Of a stretch of 64,000 nt of DNA, positions 31,766 to 42,567 are shown piece by piece. The notes beneath the pieces are model-generated. The model was given only the letters and a program-made list of their open reading frames with translations, was not told the origin of the DNA and searched no databases. The first letter of the stretch is position 1. Every line of letters begins with the position of its first letter. Source of the DNA: Pictodentalium vernedei (lineage: Eukaryota > Mollusca > Scaphopoda > Dentaliida > Dentaliidae); contig CM062295.1 of the NCBI GenBank assembly GCA_031216915.1, forward strand, positions 177,830,927 to 177,894,926, written 5' to 3'. The position numbers and the translations under genes were made by a program.

Positions 31766-32763
31766 GTGGACGCAATTTCTAACTGTAGGAGGACCTCCTC
31801 TTCGATGAATTATGCAGCGAAGTGGAGGGTTTTCTTCTGTTGGCGTATGGACCAGTCTGTAGACATTTACGATCCATCCATTCCTCAGATTGCCAATTTC
31901 CTGGTCTACTTGTTTGACGTATTAAACTTACAGCCCATAACAATTAAGGGCTATAGGTCTGTGTTATCAGACACTTATGCTCATCATGATTACGTGGCTA
32001 TTGGATCAGATTCTTCTTTATCTGAGCTAGTTAGAAATTTCTCTATTAATAGACCTAGAACCGTCAGATTAATTCCTGAATGGAATTTGGCTTGGGTTCT
32101 GTTGAAGCTTCAAGAAGCTCCGTTTGACCCGTTAGATGATTTAGAGTTCAAATTCTTGACCTATAAAATGGCCTTCTCTTAGCCTTTGCATCTGCCAGAA
32201 TAGTGAGTGAACTTCATGCATTATGTGTTGATGATTCCCATTACCGTAGTGTGGGTAATACTGTTACCCTCACTATGAAAGTGGGATTCTTGGCTAAGAA
32301 TCAGATTCCGGATAAGTGGCCAGAGCCTATTATCATTAGGGCTTTACCATCCTCAGACAACCGTAGACCTTTGCTGTGTCGAGTTAGAGCAATGTGCATT
32401 TATAAACGCCGATCAAGTTTTATTAGAAAGGGAAGAAAAAGATTCTTTCTTTCCCTGATTCCTAACGGAAAGGATATATCTGTTCATTCTATTGCTAGAT
32501 GGATTCAGCTGGAAATACGTATTGCCTATGAAAGTCTACCTTCGGATCAACGTTCTGTCTACAAGATTTCAGCACATGAGGTTAGAGCACTGTCCACTTC
32601 TTGGTCTTATTCTAACAGTATAGCCATTACTGATCTTATGAAGGCTGCATACTGGACACAGCCCTCTTTATTTACCAAGTTTTACATTAGAGATTTAGAG
32701 TCTGTCTCTGGTGACCTTAGATCTTTAGGTCCTCTTTCTGTTGCTCAGAATGTCGTCCATTAA
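31766..32763 (+). pseudogene. DIRS 2 tyrosine recombinase
   Basis: Two frames, 31766-32182 and 32203-32763, separated by a single frame change near 32175. The first has 'SSMNYAAKWRVFFCWRMD' and 'KGYRSVLSDTYAHHDYVA'. The second begins within 'ASARIVSELHALCVDD', holding the first catalytic Arg, and carries 'SAHEVRALSTSW' (HxxR) and 'AAYWTQPSLFTKFYIRDLE' with the nucleophile Tyr. All four hallmark residues (R, H, R, Y) are present. This enzyme inserts the circular cDNA, which explains the lack of target duplications. Confidence 0.88.
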
Positions 32764-33384
32764 TCTTACATCTAGAAGATGTCTTAGGCAGTCTTCTCAA
32801 TCACTGACGCCGTTCCACTGCCCTCTTCGTTCTGAGGAATTTTCCTTCAGAACAAGAGGAAGGAGGGGGGGGGGGGGGGATGGTTTTTCCCTTATGTTAT
32901 CTTGATTTATAGTGAAAAGCAAGGGCATACCTCCTTCTCCAGAGACAGTAGTCCAGCATCAGTGCTGGGTGGTTTTAATGTAGAAGCTCGGTGTGAAGCA
33001 ATAACTATGTCTCATTTATGTACTGTTTTTAAAGTGTAGCTCAGTGTACAGCATTTGTATATGTCACATGTTAAACAAGCGTTTCTATACAATCCTCAGA
33101 CACTTTTAAATGAGTATAAAGCATCTCATTCTCTGGACTAGCTTAATAATTGGTTTCCTTCATGGAATATACATAAGGAGTTATGCTGGCATTAAAGGGA
33201 GAAATTATTTAATTCTCAATTACATTGTTGGTGTTATGTCATTCTCTTTTTTTTTATAAGAGAAGGACAAATGTAATTCCTATGTCTTCTTCTGTTCTCC
33301 TGTAGGAGCTATTCTTTATTGAAGTAATTGAGAGATTGGATTTTCCTCTAAGTCCTACGCCCTCCAGCCTTTTTACTATTTAGC

Positions 33385-33475
33385 TAAATCTGGGCCATTG
33401 GTTGTAGTATAAAAATATTATAAATTTAAAGTAATTTGTATATTTTTTTATACTTACCAATGGCCCAGATGGGGA
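33385..33475 (+). repeat. DIRS 2 internal complementary region
   Basis: 'gggccattggttgtagtata' is complementary to the outer left end, and 'tatacttaccaatggcccag' is complementary to the outer right end, joined by the AT-rich junction 'aaatattataaatttaaag'. It encodes the fused ends of the element. Confidence 0.9.
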
Positions 33476-33537
33476 TGGCCCTCCTATGAGTGGGCACTAT
33501 ACCTCCTCACTGATTATAACATTTAGCAGGCACTATA

Positions 33538-33783
33538 GAAAGAATGATGCTTGGTGCCAATTCCGGTACCTTCCTGGTTACCGCGCATGCACAGTAAACA
33601 AAAGTATGGAGGACCAGATAGGACTTTAATTTTTTGGTTTTGTATGCAAATTTTGGGGATTGGGGGGGGGGGGGGGGGGGGGTCAAAATTTGTGTTTTGC
33701 CCTGATTTTTATCGAGTTTGCGCCAGTTATGTCTGGGCCATTGGTAAGTATAAAAAATATACAACTTACGTTAAATTTATAAT
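33538..33783 (+). repeat. DIRS 2 right inverted terminal repeat
   Basis: Mirrors 27173-27390. Includes a poly-G run (33662-33682) where the left repeat has only 'gcccctcccc', and ends 'cgttaaatttataat'. Confidence 0.88.
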
Positions 33784-34094
33784 TTTGACACTGAGTTTTG
33801 CATCCCATTTTTCAAGATCTTGAAAGTTTAGAAAAACTGGGTATTTTGTACAAGATTCTTGAAAAGTACTTGAATATCAGTCATATAAAAAATGAATTAG
33901 TTTATAACTGTTAAAAAAGATAATTGTACATTTTGGTCTAAGAAGTAAGTGGTATACTCCCAAAGACACTCCGAAAGAATCTTCACTTGCGTATGCGGTG
34001 TACATTCCATAAGTGGGTTAAGCTCAGTGGTATTTTGTTGCTCATACTCGTACTGCACATACTGGGCTGGTGGTTTTTCAGCTGGTCTTGCTTC

Positions 34095-34790
34095 CTACTT
34101 CTTGTGCTTCTTTCTTTTCTTCTTTGGCGGCAGAGCAGGAGGTGGAGATTCCTTGACTTTTGGCAGTGGAGGCTGTGGTTCCATCTTTAAATTTTGAGCT
34201 TGTGTTCTTGCCATGATGATGTTGGATTCGATGAATTCTAGTGCTGCAGTTGCCTTTTTTGGCTATTCCAGATGGTTTACCAGACCCTCCATGGCCTCAT
34301 TTTGGAAAGCAGCATTTCTCTTGGCTTCTTCCATGAGCTGTGTCATTCATTTTTGTTCTTCAACTTAGCGGGAGACCTGTGGGTTGACTCTTCTGTTCCC
34401 ACGATTTGTTGTTCCAGTTTGTTGGCGAGCTTGCTTAATTCTTCATCATCATCCTCTTTTGCAGGGGGGTCTAGGCTGGAGATGGAACTGGAGAGAGAGA
34501 CATTTGATGTCTGGGTGTTGTCTGTTGGAGTTTTTTCTTCCGGGCTGGCAGCATGGATTTCCATTTCCTCTTCCTTCTATTTTCAGGATTCTATGGTGTT
34601 ATTTATCTTCCAGGCCTCTAAGCGTTTGGCATCCCGGCGCTTAGAGAACAGGCTTTTCTTCATGCACTTGGTCCTGTCAGGGTGTGTGGACCAGAGCCCG
34701 ACTGGCTTAAGGTACTATCACTCCCCAGAGAGGCTGATGGTCTGGCTGCTGGCTTGTTCTTTTCTGGTAGTGTTTCGTTTTAGGAGCCAT
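34095..34790 (-). pseudogene. Degenerate unknown coding sequence
   Basis: On the minus strand a plausible start, MAPKTKHYQKRTSQQPDHQP, is followed by 'KKSLFSKRRDAKRLEAWK', then in a shifted frame the 73-residue 'MEIHAASPEEKTPTDNTQTS' ... 'EDDDEELSKLANKLEQQIVG', then in another frame 'LMEEAKRNAAFQNEAMEGLV', ending with the basic 'ALPPKKKRKKHKK'. The composition (Lys/Glu rich, low-complexity acidic and basic tracts) is protein-like across three frames with stops between. This suggests a decayed gene, processed pseudogene or gag-like ORF. I do not recognise the family. Confidence 0.45.
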
Positions 34791-35325
34791 TGCAGGTGGT
34801 GTCGGAAAATCCAAGATGACCTGGCAGGTATCACCAGTAACATGGATGGTCCAGTCTCTCGTGTTACCCACATTCAGACATTATCACATGCCTAATAGCT
34901 TTTGTGGAAAAAACATTCTTGCTGTAGTTAGTTACGGTGAATCCAGTGGTGCGTCCGAACTGATCAACAATCAACAGTGGAGTGAAGTGGTATACTTACA
35001 TAACAAAATGCAGATATATATAAAACTGGATATTGAGTACAACAGATGATTGGATAATAGGTGTGAATTGGCCATGCACATTTCTGTTTTCATGTTATCC
35101 ACTGTTCCATTTGTTAAAAATGTTATTGTGAGAAATTGTCAAAAATGCTGAGAAATTTTAAGTCAAATTAATGTGGCAGAAATGACACAACATTCACTGA
35201 ATGTCATTCAGACAGAATGGTCAAAGTGCAAGATACAGACTGTGAAAACTGACAATGCAGTATATGAGGTAATCATGACTCAAATGTCACATGGCTCTAT
35301 CGAAACCCTAAAACATTTATCACTC
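34791..35325. other. Intron sequence, no gene seen
   Basis: No recognised repeat or exon. Confidence 0.4.
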
Positions 35326-35425
35326 AAAATAAATTGTCCCTTGAGTACAACAAGGTGCCATCTGCAATGCTAAAGCATAAGCATTGCAGATGGCAGGCAC
35401 ATTGTTCCACTGAAGGGATAAACTA
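35326..35425. repeat. Family F palindromic core fragment
   Basis: 'gtcccttgagtacaacaagg', 'ccatctgcaatgct' and inverted 'agcattgcagatgg' form a hairpin resembling the family F core without its flanks. Confidence 0.5.
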
Positions 35426-35554
35426 TTCTCTCTATATATCAAAGAATAGTGCAATAAAATGAAAAGCTGATATTACCTTATTAGCTCAACTTTGACGTAG
35501 TGAAATTTGAGGTATTTTCATGGCCTGTCGTCCGTCTGTCCATCTGTTCGTCTG

Positions 35555-36321
35555 TCAGCAATTCAATACGGCTCAGGCTAGAGGCCATATTATCAACCAA
35601 TCTTTATGAAACTTCTTGGGTACCTTTGTTATCATCGTGGGATGAGAATGAGTGTTTTGGGGTGCGGTCCGAAATTCAAGATGGCCACTGGCATCCAGTT
35701 TGTACCGATATTAGTGCAGTCAGTTTTTTGGTCAGGACTTCTGTTTGAAAGTTCTAATTTGAATAAATGTTTGTGTGAATGTTTAGTAACATGGAATACA
35801 TCACATATAATACAGGTTTTTTTCTCATGCAGAAATTATGCAAATTAGATGAACTTTGATTTATTCAGTGCTACTTGTACACAGTAAGTACACATGTCAA
35901 TATGCCTTGGGCTAGGGGCTTCATTTATGAACCAATCTTCACGAAACTTATTGGGTACCTTTGTTATCAGCTTGGGACGAGAACTAGTGTTTTTGGGTGC
36001 AGTCCAAAATTCAAGATAGCTGCCGGTGGCCATTTTGTACCGAAATGAGGTACAATCAGTTTTTTGTACAAAACTTCTATATGAAGGTTCTGATTTGAAT
36101 AAATTTTTGAATGCTGTTTAGTAACATGGAATACATCACATATAATACAGGTCTTTGATTTATTCAGTGCTACTTATACACAGTAAGTGCACAGGTCAAT
36201 ACAACTCAGGCTAAAGGCTGTATTTATGAACCGATCTTCGCAAAACTTCTTGGGTACCTTTGTTATCACCTTGAGATGAGCACGAGTGTTTTGGGTGTGG
36301 TCCAAAATTCCAGATGGCTGC
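35555..36321. repeat. Tandem array T3 (about 335-bp unit), left part
   Basis: Units start at about 35560, 35898 and 36197 with 'tcaatac..ct.aggctaga' and share 'aaacttcttgggtacctttg', 'tcaagatggccac' and 'acatggaatacatcacatat'. The third unit is interrupted by the solo LTR at 36322. Confidence 0.85.
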
Positions 36322-37933
36322 TGTCAGGGACACCTGAGGCCCCGTAAGGCCTGGGCTGACGTGGGGTTATTTAGTCCCGCTGATGAAGTTGCGGGAAAAT
36401 TAGACCAACGTGGAGGGTCGGAATCCAAGTGTCGCGAACTCGGCGCAGGGAGCTGAGTTAGACCGACGCCGTGATTCCTTCTCCGCCAAATTGGCCTGAA
36501 ATAGGTTCGATTTCCATTAGGTGTGATTCCTAATCACTTCAGGCTGTATAATGGAAAGAATGATTTAAAGTAACAACGATTCTTTTATTTACACATAAAA
36601 ATAAATCCGTTTCAATATTTCAACAATCAACAATTCGATTCTTTTCACAGAAAATGGGTCGCTAGGGTCAAACAATTCTCAACGATCATATAGTCATTCT
36701 ATAGCCCTGTACTGGCACTATAGTCTACACACTGGAAATGTTACTACCGTGAGCTCGCCATAAGAGCTTCACAAATCTGAAATGTTATTACTGTGAGCTC
36801 GCCATAAGAGCTTCACCCGCTTAGGCTCAAATGTCAACGTCTGCGCGTAACTTTACCTCTGGCTGTCGGAGGGTTCCGACCAGCAATGTTCGTCATCTAT
36901 AAAGACACCGTACTTCTGATTTGGGTCAGATATTGTCTACTCATACCTTATGTGCCTTTTGAAAGTCCTCCGTGAAAGTCCTATTGAAATATTCACCGTT
37001 CCTGGTTGAATTCAAGATTCACAAATGCCTTTTTTTTGTGCTAGGGCGAAATTGTCACTCACACCGATCTCCAGTCGGTATTACGATGCTTCGACAGCAA
37101 AACAAACTACTCAGAACGCAATCAGTCTGACGCTTCAAAGGGTTAATACGCACAATACATTTAACCTACACTTCTGACTATTGCAGGCCAATACCTGCTA
37201 CTCGACAATCTAAACTTTAACGTTCCACCTGGGGTGTTCCTTCTCACGAATTCGGCCCCGTAGCCGCCTATCAACGTTAAGCTAAATCAATCATGGAATG
37301 TCCTCTTCGGCGATTCCAGCCGTTTCAGGGTCCTGTGATCGAAGGTACCCTTATGCCAGGAAACAGAGTCCGCCTGTCCTGGACTTCACCAACGTGTGTG
37401 TGACCCCAAGTGTGTCTAATGCTCTGCTCTTCCAGGTATACATACTTTTTACCCTAAACTGTCAGGTGGACCGACGCTCATCTGTCCACCTGTCAAAACG
37501 GTGGGAGATGACATATATCGAGACAGAATCAATACAAGTCATCTCGCGCGTGACTTAACGGTGACTTCACTTGTCGAGAAAACCGATTCGTTATTGCTAC
37601 CTAATGATCAGGTGACGATACGATAGACATTTCTATCATTTTAGAATCTCGTTTCTTAATTGGCCGTGACGATATCTTGACACCAACCGATTACGTCTCA
37701 TAAGACTCCGACTACTGTATAAATTAAATGAGATTAGACCTTATCTAACATACCGTTTCTCCCCTGGGTCCCTGCGCTAAAGCTGGATATACACCACATG
37801 TGTTTTTTCCAGCTTTACAGAGAAGTGAAATTCATGTAGGTTTTTCGCCTTGATGCGGAATATATTTTGAACTTACAATATCTTTAAATATGAGGCCCCT
37901 TGCCCCTATATTTAGGCTGGCTTTGCCCTGACA
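36322..37933 (-). mobile_element. Solo LTR (1,612 bp)
   Basis: The element starts TGTCAGGGAC and ends GCCCTGACA, with the 5-bp duplication GCTGC at 36317-36321 and 37934-37938. Removing it restores a continuous T3 satellite unit. On the minus strand it shows a TATA-like 'atttaatttatacag' near 37720 and AATAAA near 36580, which sets the orientation. No coding frame or partner LTR is present. A TG..CA boundary with a 5-bp duplication fits a Ty3- or BEL-like LTR. The superfamily is inference. Confidence 0.8.
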
Positions 37934-38370
37934 GCTGCCAGCAGCTATTTTTTACCAAAATTAGGTGCAATCAGTTTTTTGTACAGTGTTTCTGTATGAA
38001 GGTTCTGATTTGAATAAATTTTTGTATGAATGTTTAGTAACATGGAATACATCACATATAATACAGGGTTTTTTCACATGCATAAATTATGCAAATTCGA
38101 TGAACTTTGATTTATTCAGTGCTACTTATACACAGTTAGTACACATGTCAATACGACTTGGGCAAGAGGCTGTATTTATGAACCGATCTTCACGAAAGTT
38201 CTTGGGTACCTTTGTTATCACCTTGGGATGAGAACAAGTGTTTTTGGGTATGGTCTGAAATTTCAAGATGGCCACCGGTGGCCAATTAGACAAACTTTGA
38301 TTTATTCAGTGCTACTTATACACAGTAAGTGCACATTTCAATACGACTCTGGTTAGAGGCATCTAACTGT
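37934..38370. repeat. Tandem array T3, right part
   Basis: Resumes the interrupted unit ('gctgccagcagctatttttt'), then units beginning near 38149 and 38338. Confidence 0.85.
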
Positions 38371-38960
38371 CACCCACCTTTACAATACTTTACCTGTACA
38401 TTTGTTACAGGCTATGGTCAGTATTTATGTACAGACCTTTACAATACCTTACATGTACCTTTGTTATCAGGTCATTACCTAGATGTGTGTCATTGCTGTG
38501 TCACATACTATACATGTACATGTCTTACAAAAGTTGAGTTACAGTGTCATTGACACTTTCATTGATGAAATTAAGCATCTAGCTTCATGGATCAGTATTT
38601 TGAGAAAACCTTATTTATAGTGAACACCAGAATGGATTGTCAAATGTCACTAGTTTTGGCCAGGTTTAGGTCCTAGAAAATTATCTCCAGTCTTCTTGAA
38701 AGACATTGAAAAGTGACGGAATTTCATTTTTGGAGTTCTATGTGAATCTTGCAAGAGATCCCATTGTTATACCACCACTTTTTTGAAATAGGGACTATCA
38801 CCTGAATATCTATGTCATCCTATCCCATCTGTACATCCATATATTCCTATCCTGCCACATCCCACCCACCTCATTTTGTTCTTGTGAGCATTTCTCAAAG
38901 GTTTGTGAATCTATTGTGAGGAAACTTGTTATTGATGATCAATGGCAAACATACATATAC
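38371..38960. other. Intron sequence, no gene seen
   Basis: Short diverged direct repeats ('tttacaatac.ttac.tgta' near 38380 and 38440). Nothing else recognised. Confidence 0.4.
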
Positions 38961-39124
38961 ATTTTACTTAGGGACCTGCGAGCCGGGGATAAAACTTCAA
39001 GCCGAATCTCAAGCCGAATCATCCCTCTGGTATCGAGTCGAGTCGAATCTCGAACCTTGAAACCGGCGCGACGGCAACATTCGTGCTTCCATAGTCTGCA
39101 ATACCGGTACTCTGCATGCTGGAT

Positions 39125-39205
39125 GAGTTCAGAATCAATTGGTCTGGAATCGAGTATTCTCGCACTGCGAGAATACTCGATTCCAGACCAATTGATTCTG
39201 AACTC
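39125..39205. repeat. Perfect 40-bp-arm palindrome in hAT-like element
   Basis: Arms 39125-39164 and 39166-39205 around a single C. The same palindrome is present in the second copy near 63,857-63,937. Confidence 0.95.
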
Positions 39206-39289
39206 ATAGACTCGCAGTTTTATTCTACCCACTTGGTGGTCGTGGCTCGTGCTCAGCCTCATGACGTCGTCCTTCAGAGATGGGATCGG

Positions 39290-39480
39290 GAAGATTCGTC
39301 CCCGAGAATATTCGTCCCTGGAAATATTCGTCCCCGGGGATATTCGTCCCCACTCAGTGGGAATATTCGTCCCCTTCAGGTGGGAACATTCGTCCCCTAC
39401 AGGGGACGAATATTCCTGGGGACGAATATTCTCAAAAACCCGGGGACGAATATTCCCGGGGACGAATCTTCCCTGACCCT
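39290..39480. repeat. ATATTCGTCCCC repeat cluster
   Basis: About six forward copies of ATATTCGTCCCC and close variants, then about four inverted GGGGACGAATATTC copies, within 190 bp of the hAT-like element. Spacing is irregular. The inverted halves could pair. Confidence 0.85.
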
Positions 39481-40020
39481 CAGAGATCGTACGGTAGCCC
39501 GGGGGTTTAATAATCAACAAAATTGGAGAGCTAATACGTTCAGAGAGCGATTTATTACACTATCATTAGCGTATGACAGCGTGTTCTTGATGCGAGCGAG
39601 TGCACATATAATTCGCCGTTTGAACAGAGGTCGGTTCGAAAAATACGAATCGGACGGTGAGGTATCGAGTCGAATCGAATCTCGGCGATGGTTTCGAGTC
39701 GAGCCGAATCTCGAACGGTTCGCAGGTCCCTAATTTTACTCTCTAATTGTTAAGTTGTGACAATTTTAACTGTCAGACTATAATGTGTCCATTTACAGGA
39801 TTTCTTGACTTTTTGCTCTTTGCACACTGATGTTGAAATATCACAATTTGAACTTCCAAAATTATCCCATAATGCAATGAGGAATTGAACTAGTTTAATC
39901 GCATTGTGCTCTGTCAAACAAGAATGAATTTGTTAAATTTCTAATAGCATTAAGGACAAAAGTTGATGTTTGAAATTTTGGTATTTTGACATCAGTCTGC
40001 AGAGTGTTAAAGATCTAAGG

Positions 40021-40430
40021 TTAGGCCTAAAGAAGTTAAAAATCTGTTTCTCAGGTATTCATGCATGGTCTTTTGGCTGCCGCATGCTCTCTTTTTATAA
40101 CCAATGCAAACTGAAAAAAGAAAAATTGAATGTTTTTTTCTGATATTTTACCCAAGTTAATAAACTTGATAAGTTTGACCCTTGAGTGCAACAAGGCTTT
40201 GCACTGCTTTAGCATTACAAAGCCTTCTTGCACTCAAGGAAAAAAATACACCACCAACCATGCTATTCTGTAGATTATGAGGCCTAAAACATAAAACAGA
40301 CCAAGAACATGAACTTTCGATGGCAAAGAAATAATTACAAAAATAAAAAATAAAATAAAAAAATGCCTGCCCACATGCAACTTTACAAAAAGTGGCCTGA
40401 GAAATGGAGGATCTATTTTGTGGAGCCTTC
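40021..40430. mobile_element. Family F element, copy F2
   Basis: Left 'ttaggcctaaagaagttaaa' and 'ctgtttctcagg', right 'gcctgagaaatggaggatct'. The centre is an imperfect version of the 'cccttgagtgcaa' hairpin, and 'aaaaataaaataaaaaaatg' lies in the right half. Confidence 0.75.
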
Positions 40431-40756
40431 GAATTCAAATAAAAATTCTTATATTTTTTGCAATGGATAAAAATAATTAGCAGGTAGCCAATAATTAGGA
40501 AACAAACCTAAGAAATTTAATGCAGCATGGAGTGTTAAATATTCCTGGCAATGAGATCAAGTAATTTATTACTTGTCCATCATCAGATTGGGACAGAATA
40601 TGTATTCTGCACTCCTAATGTTGCTTTACTAAATGGACGAGAGTGTGCAATACAGTCGATTATTTAGGCACTCTGCCACACATACCCATACTGTTTGGTG
40701 TCATGTTTTCAGTTTTGGATACTTTCGTGTGAAGGAATCTAATCATCTTATAATTA

Positions 40757-41521
40757 CAGTACAACCTGTCTTGAGAGACTGCCCTTTGGGCCACACAAAA
40801 GTGGTCTCTCAAGAGAGGTGGTCTCTCATAACAGGTTTCAGGTTTTCTCAAGTCAGTGAATAACCAACCACAAATTCAGAAATGGAGAAGAATGGATTTT
40901 TGTAATTACTTTGTAGTTGTTCTTTTTATGAAGTTTTTGTAACAAATTGAAATGGACTGTTATAAAAATTATAAAAATAAATTAGTGTTGAAAATCTTCA
41001 TTGAAGATTTTCAACACTAATTTATTTTTATAATTTTTATAACAGTCCATTTCAATTTGTTACAAAAAGATTTTCAACACAAATTTATTTTTATTCCTAT
41101 CTGTCACATTTCAGGCATGTATGAAATTGTTTATTCAGCAATAATACAAATATTTTCACAGGGGTCTTATAAAAACATCTCAATCTTTAATGAGTTAGCA
41201 ATTGAAACCCAATTAAGAGCTTTTAATACTTTTAATTATATTAGTATAACCACAATGGATTTTCCAACTCCAGAACAGGTAAAAACTTTTTGTCATGATT
41301 TCAGTCTTCAAAGGGGCGGTCTCTCAAGACAGGTCCATTATGGCATAAAAATACAAGTTGGTACCAGGTCTCAGTGGTCTCTCAAGACAGGTGGTCTCTC
41401 AAGACAGGTGGTCTCCCATAGCAGGTCTATTATAGAGTAAAACCAATCGGTGCCTGATAGATGTGGTCTCTCAAGACAGGTGGTCTCTCAAGACAGTGGT
41501 CTCTCAAGACAGGTTTTACTG
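40757..41521. mobile_element. TA-flanked foldback element (Tc1/mariner-like?), 765 bp
   Basis: Ends CAGTACAACCTGTCTTGAGA and TCTCAAGACAGGTTTTACTG, bounded by TA at 40755-40756 and 41522-41523. Near both ends GGTCTCTCAAGACAGG motifs are repeated in tandem. A perfect palindrome lies at 40934-41068. The TA target and CAGT end suggest Tc1/mariner. No transposase was seen. Confidence 0.7.
40934..41068. repeat. Perfect 135-bp palindrome
   Basis: Two 67-bp arms, 40934-41000 and 41002-41068, with a single T between. I checked the full arm base by base and found no mismatch. AT-rich, no coding content. Confidence 0.97.
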
Positions 41522-41910
41522 TATGTATAATGACCACTAGAATCTCCAGTGGGTGTTTATTGATGTGACTGCCAAGAGCAGAGCCAGATGAAAGCCAGGT
41601 AGAAGCTTTCTCATCTGTATTAATTATTATATAAATTTTCAATACAACCTGGCTTCTACATTTTATAGCTGGTTAAAGTTGTATATATTGGGAAGTGGCA
41701 ATTTGAGGAGGAAAGAAGTCAGGAGAGTGATTCACTCTGGAAATGAAAAGCCACTGAGAACTCACAAAATTTTGATACAACTCTTGATACATGATACCAA
41801 ACAACAAGACATGGCCATACTTACCAATTTTCAATTTTTGATAATTTTTATCTAAGCTGTCACCTCATGGATGATATGGAGGATCTGTAATGAATTGTGT
41901 ACAGTGGTGC

Positions 41911-42287
41911 CCACTTTACTGAATATCAGCACTGTTCACAAAAATTGCCAGCCAAATTAGTTTTCAATCTTTGCCTCAAAAAAGATAGCCTATGACCGTC
42001 AAGCAGGGGGCGATTTAATTTTTAAAAATTGAATAGCAGTTTTCTAACTTGGATAAATTTAGATTAGCATTTCCTTTTATTTACATGATTTTACATTTGA
42101 AATTGATTAACTATAGTTGAAAATTGATTTGAAAACTGCTATGCAAATCTAGTTAAATCGAGCCCTCTCAAGCTCATTCCAATTAGTGGTCAGAAGTTGT
42201 GTTTTCACAACAAAAAATTAAAATATTTAGTTATTCAGGAAATGTTTTCTGCAAATGTCATCTGCTATTTGTATTAGGTAGACAGTT
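41911..42287. mobile_element. Eroded family A foldback with nested insertion
   Basis: 'atcagcactgttcacaaaaa', 'ctcaaaaaagatagcctatg' and, further on, 'aagctcattcc' and 'attaggtagacagttaa' are family-A words in order. The core is split by the insertion at 42005-42177. Confidence 0.6.
42005..42177. mobile_element. Nested 173-bp foldback insertion
   Basis: Left 'aggggg(c)gatttaa' and right 'ttaaatcgagccct', with inner 'gaatagcagttttc' and inverted 'gaaaactgctatg'. TCAAGC occurs on both sides (41999-42004 and 42178-42183). It sits inside an older family A element, so it is younger. Confidence 0.65.
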
Positions 42288-42567
42288 AATTAAAAATAAG
42301 AGAAGATTGATTCTATTTTACTTCTGAAACCAACTAACTCAGAACATTAGGATGTCTTTATGGACTTCTGACATCACTCTCATGTGAGATGTGTCGTGAA
42401 AGATATTTTCTGTGAACTATTTCATGGTGATTATGCAATAAAATTGATTTCTGAATGAAATTATTGTGTAGTTATCACCTCCAAGGTTTGTGAATCAAAT
42501 TCAGTTTAATGGGTTTTGTAGAGAGGACTGTTATCATAAGGTGAAACTATTGATCTTTTTACTTCAG

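Larger units (their letters stand above)
27173..33783 (+). mobile_element. DIRS-type retrotransposon 2 (6.6 kb, nearly full length)
   Basis: Complete architecture of a DIRS-like element: left inverted terminal repeat (27173-27390), a Cys-rich and helical gag-like region (28264-29506), reverse transcriptase (about 29990-30660), RNase H (about 30900-31640), tyrosine recombinase (31766-32763), an internal complementary region (33385-33475) and right inverted terminal repeat (33538-33783). Several stops and frameshifts interrupt the polymerase, and one interrupts the recombinase. No methyltransferase-like domain was seen. Edges come from pairing of the repeats and from the junction encoded in the internal complementary region, so they are good to a few bases. 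Confidence 0.9.
38969..39732. mobile_element. hAT-like non-autonomous element, 764 bp
   Basis: Terminal repeats TAGGGACCTGCGA and TCGCAGGTCCCTA are flanked by the exact 8-bp duplication ATTTTACT at 38961-38968 and 39733-39740. The 8-bp duplication and TAGGG end fit the hAT superfamily. Inside are a perfect 40-bp-arm palindrome (39125-39205), sub-terminal CGAGTCGAATCTCG repeats and a cluster of ATATTCGTCCCC motifs. Long frames on both strands are by-products of these repeats. A second copy begins at 63701. Confidence 0.9.

Noticed and set aside
38939-39520. 193-residue minus-strand frame
   Set aside because: It lies entirely in the hAT-like element and its flank, and is built from palindrome and TTCGTCCCC repeats. 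The frame reappears in the second copy only because the DNA repeats, and both strands are open.
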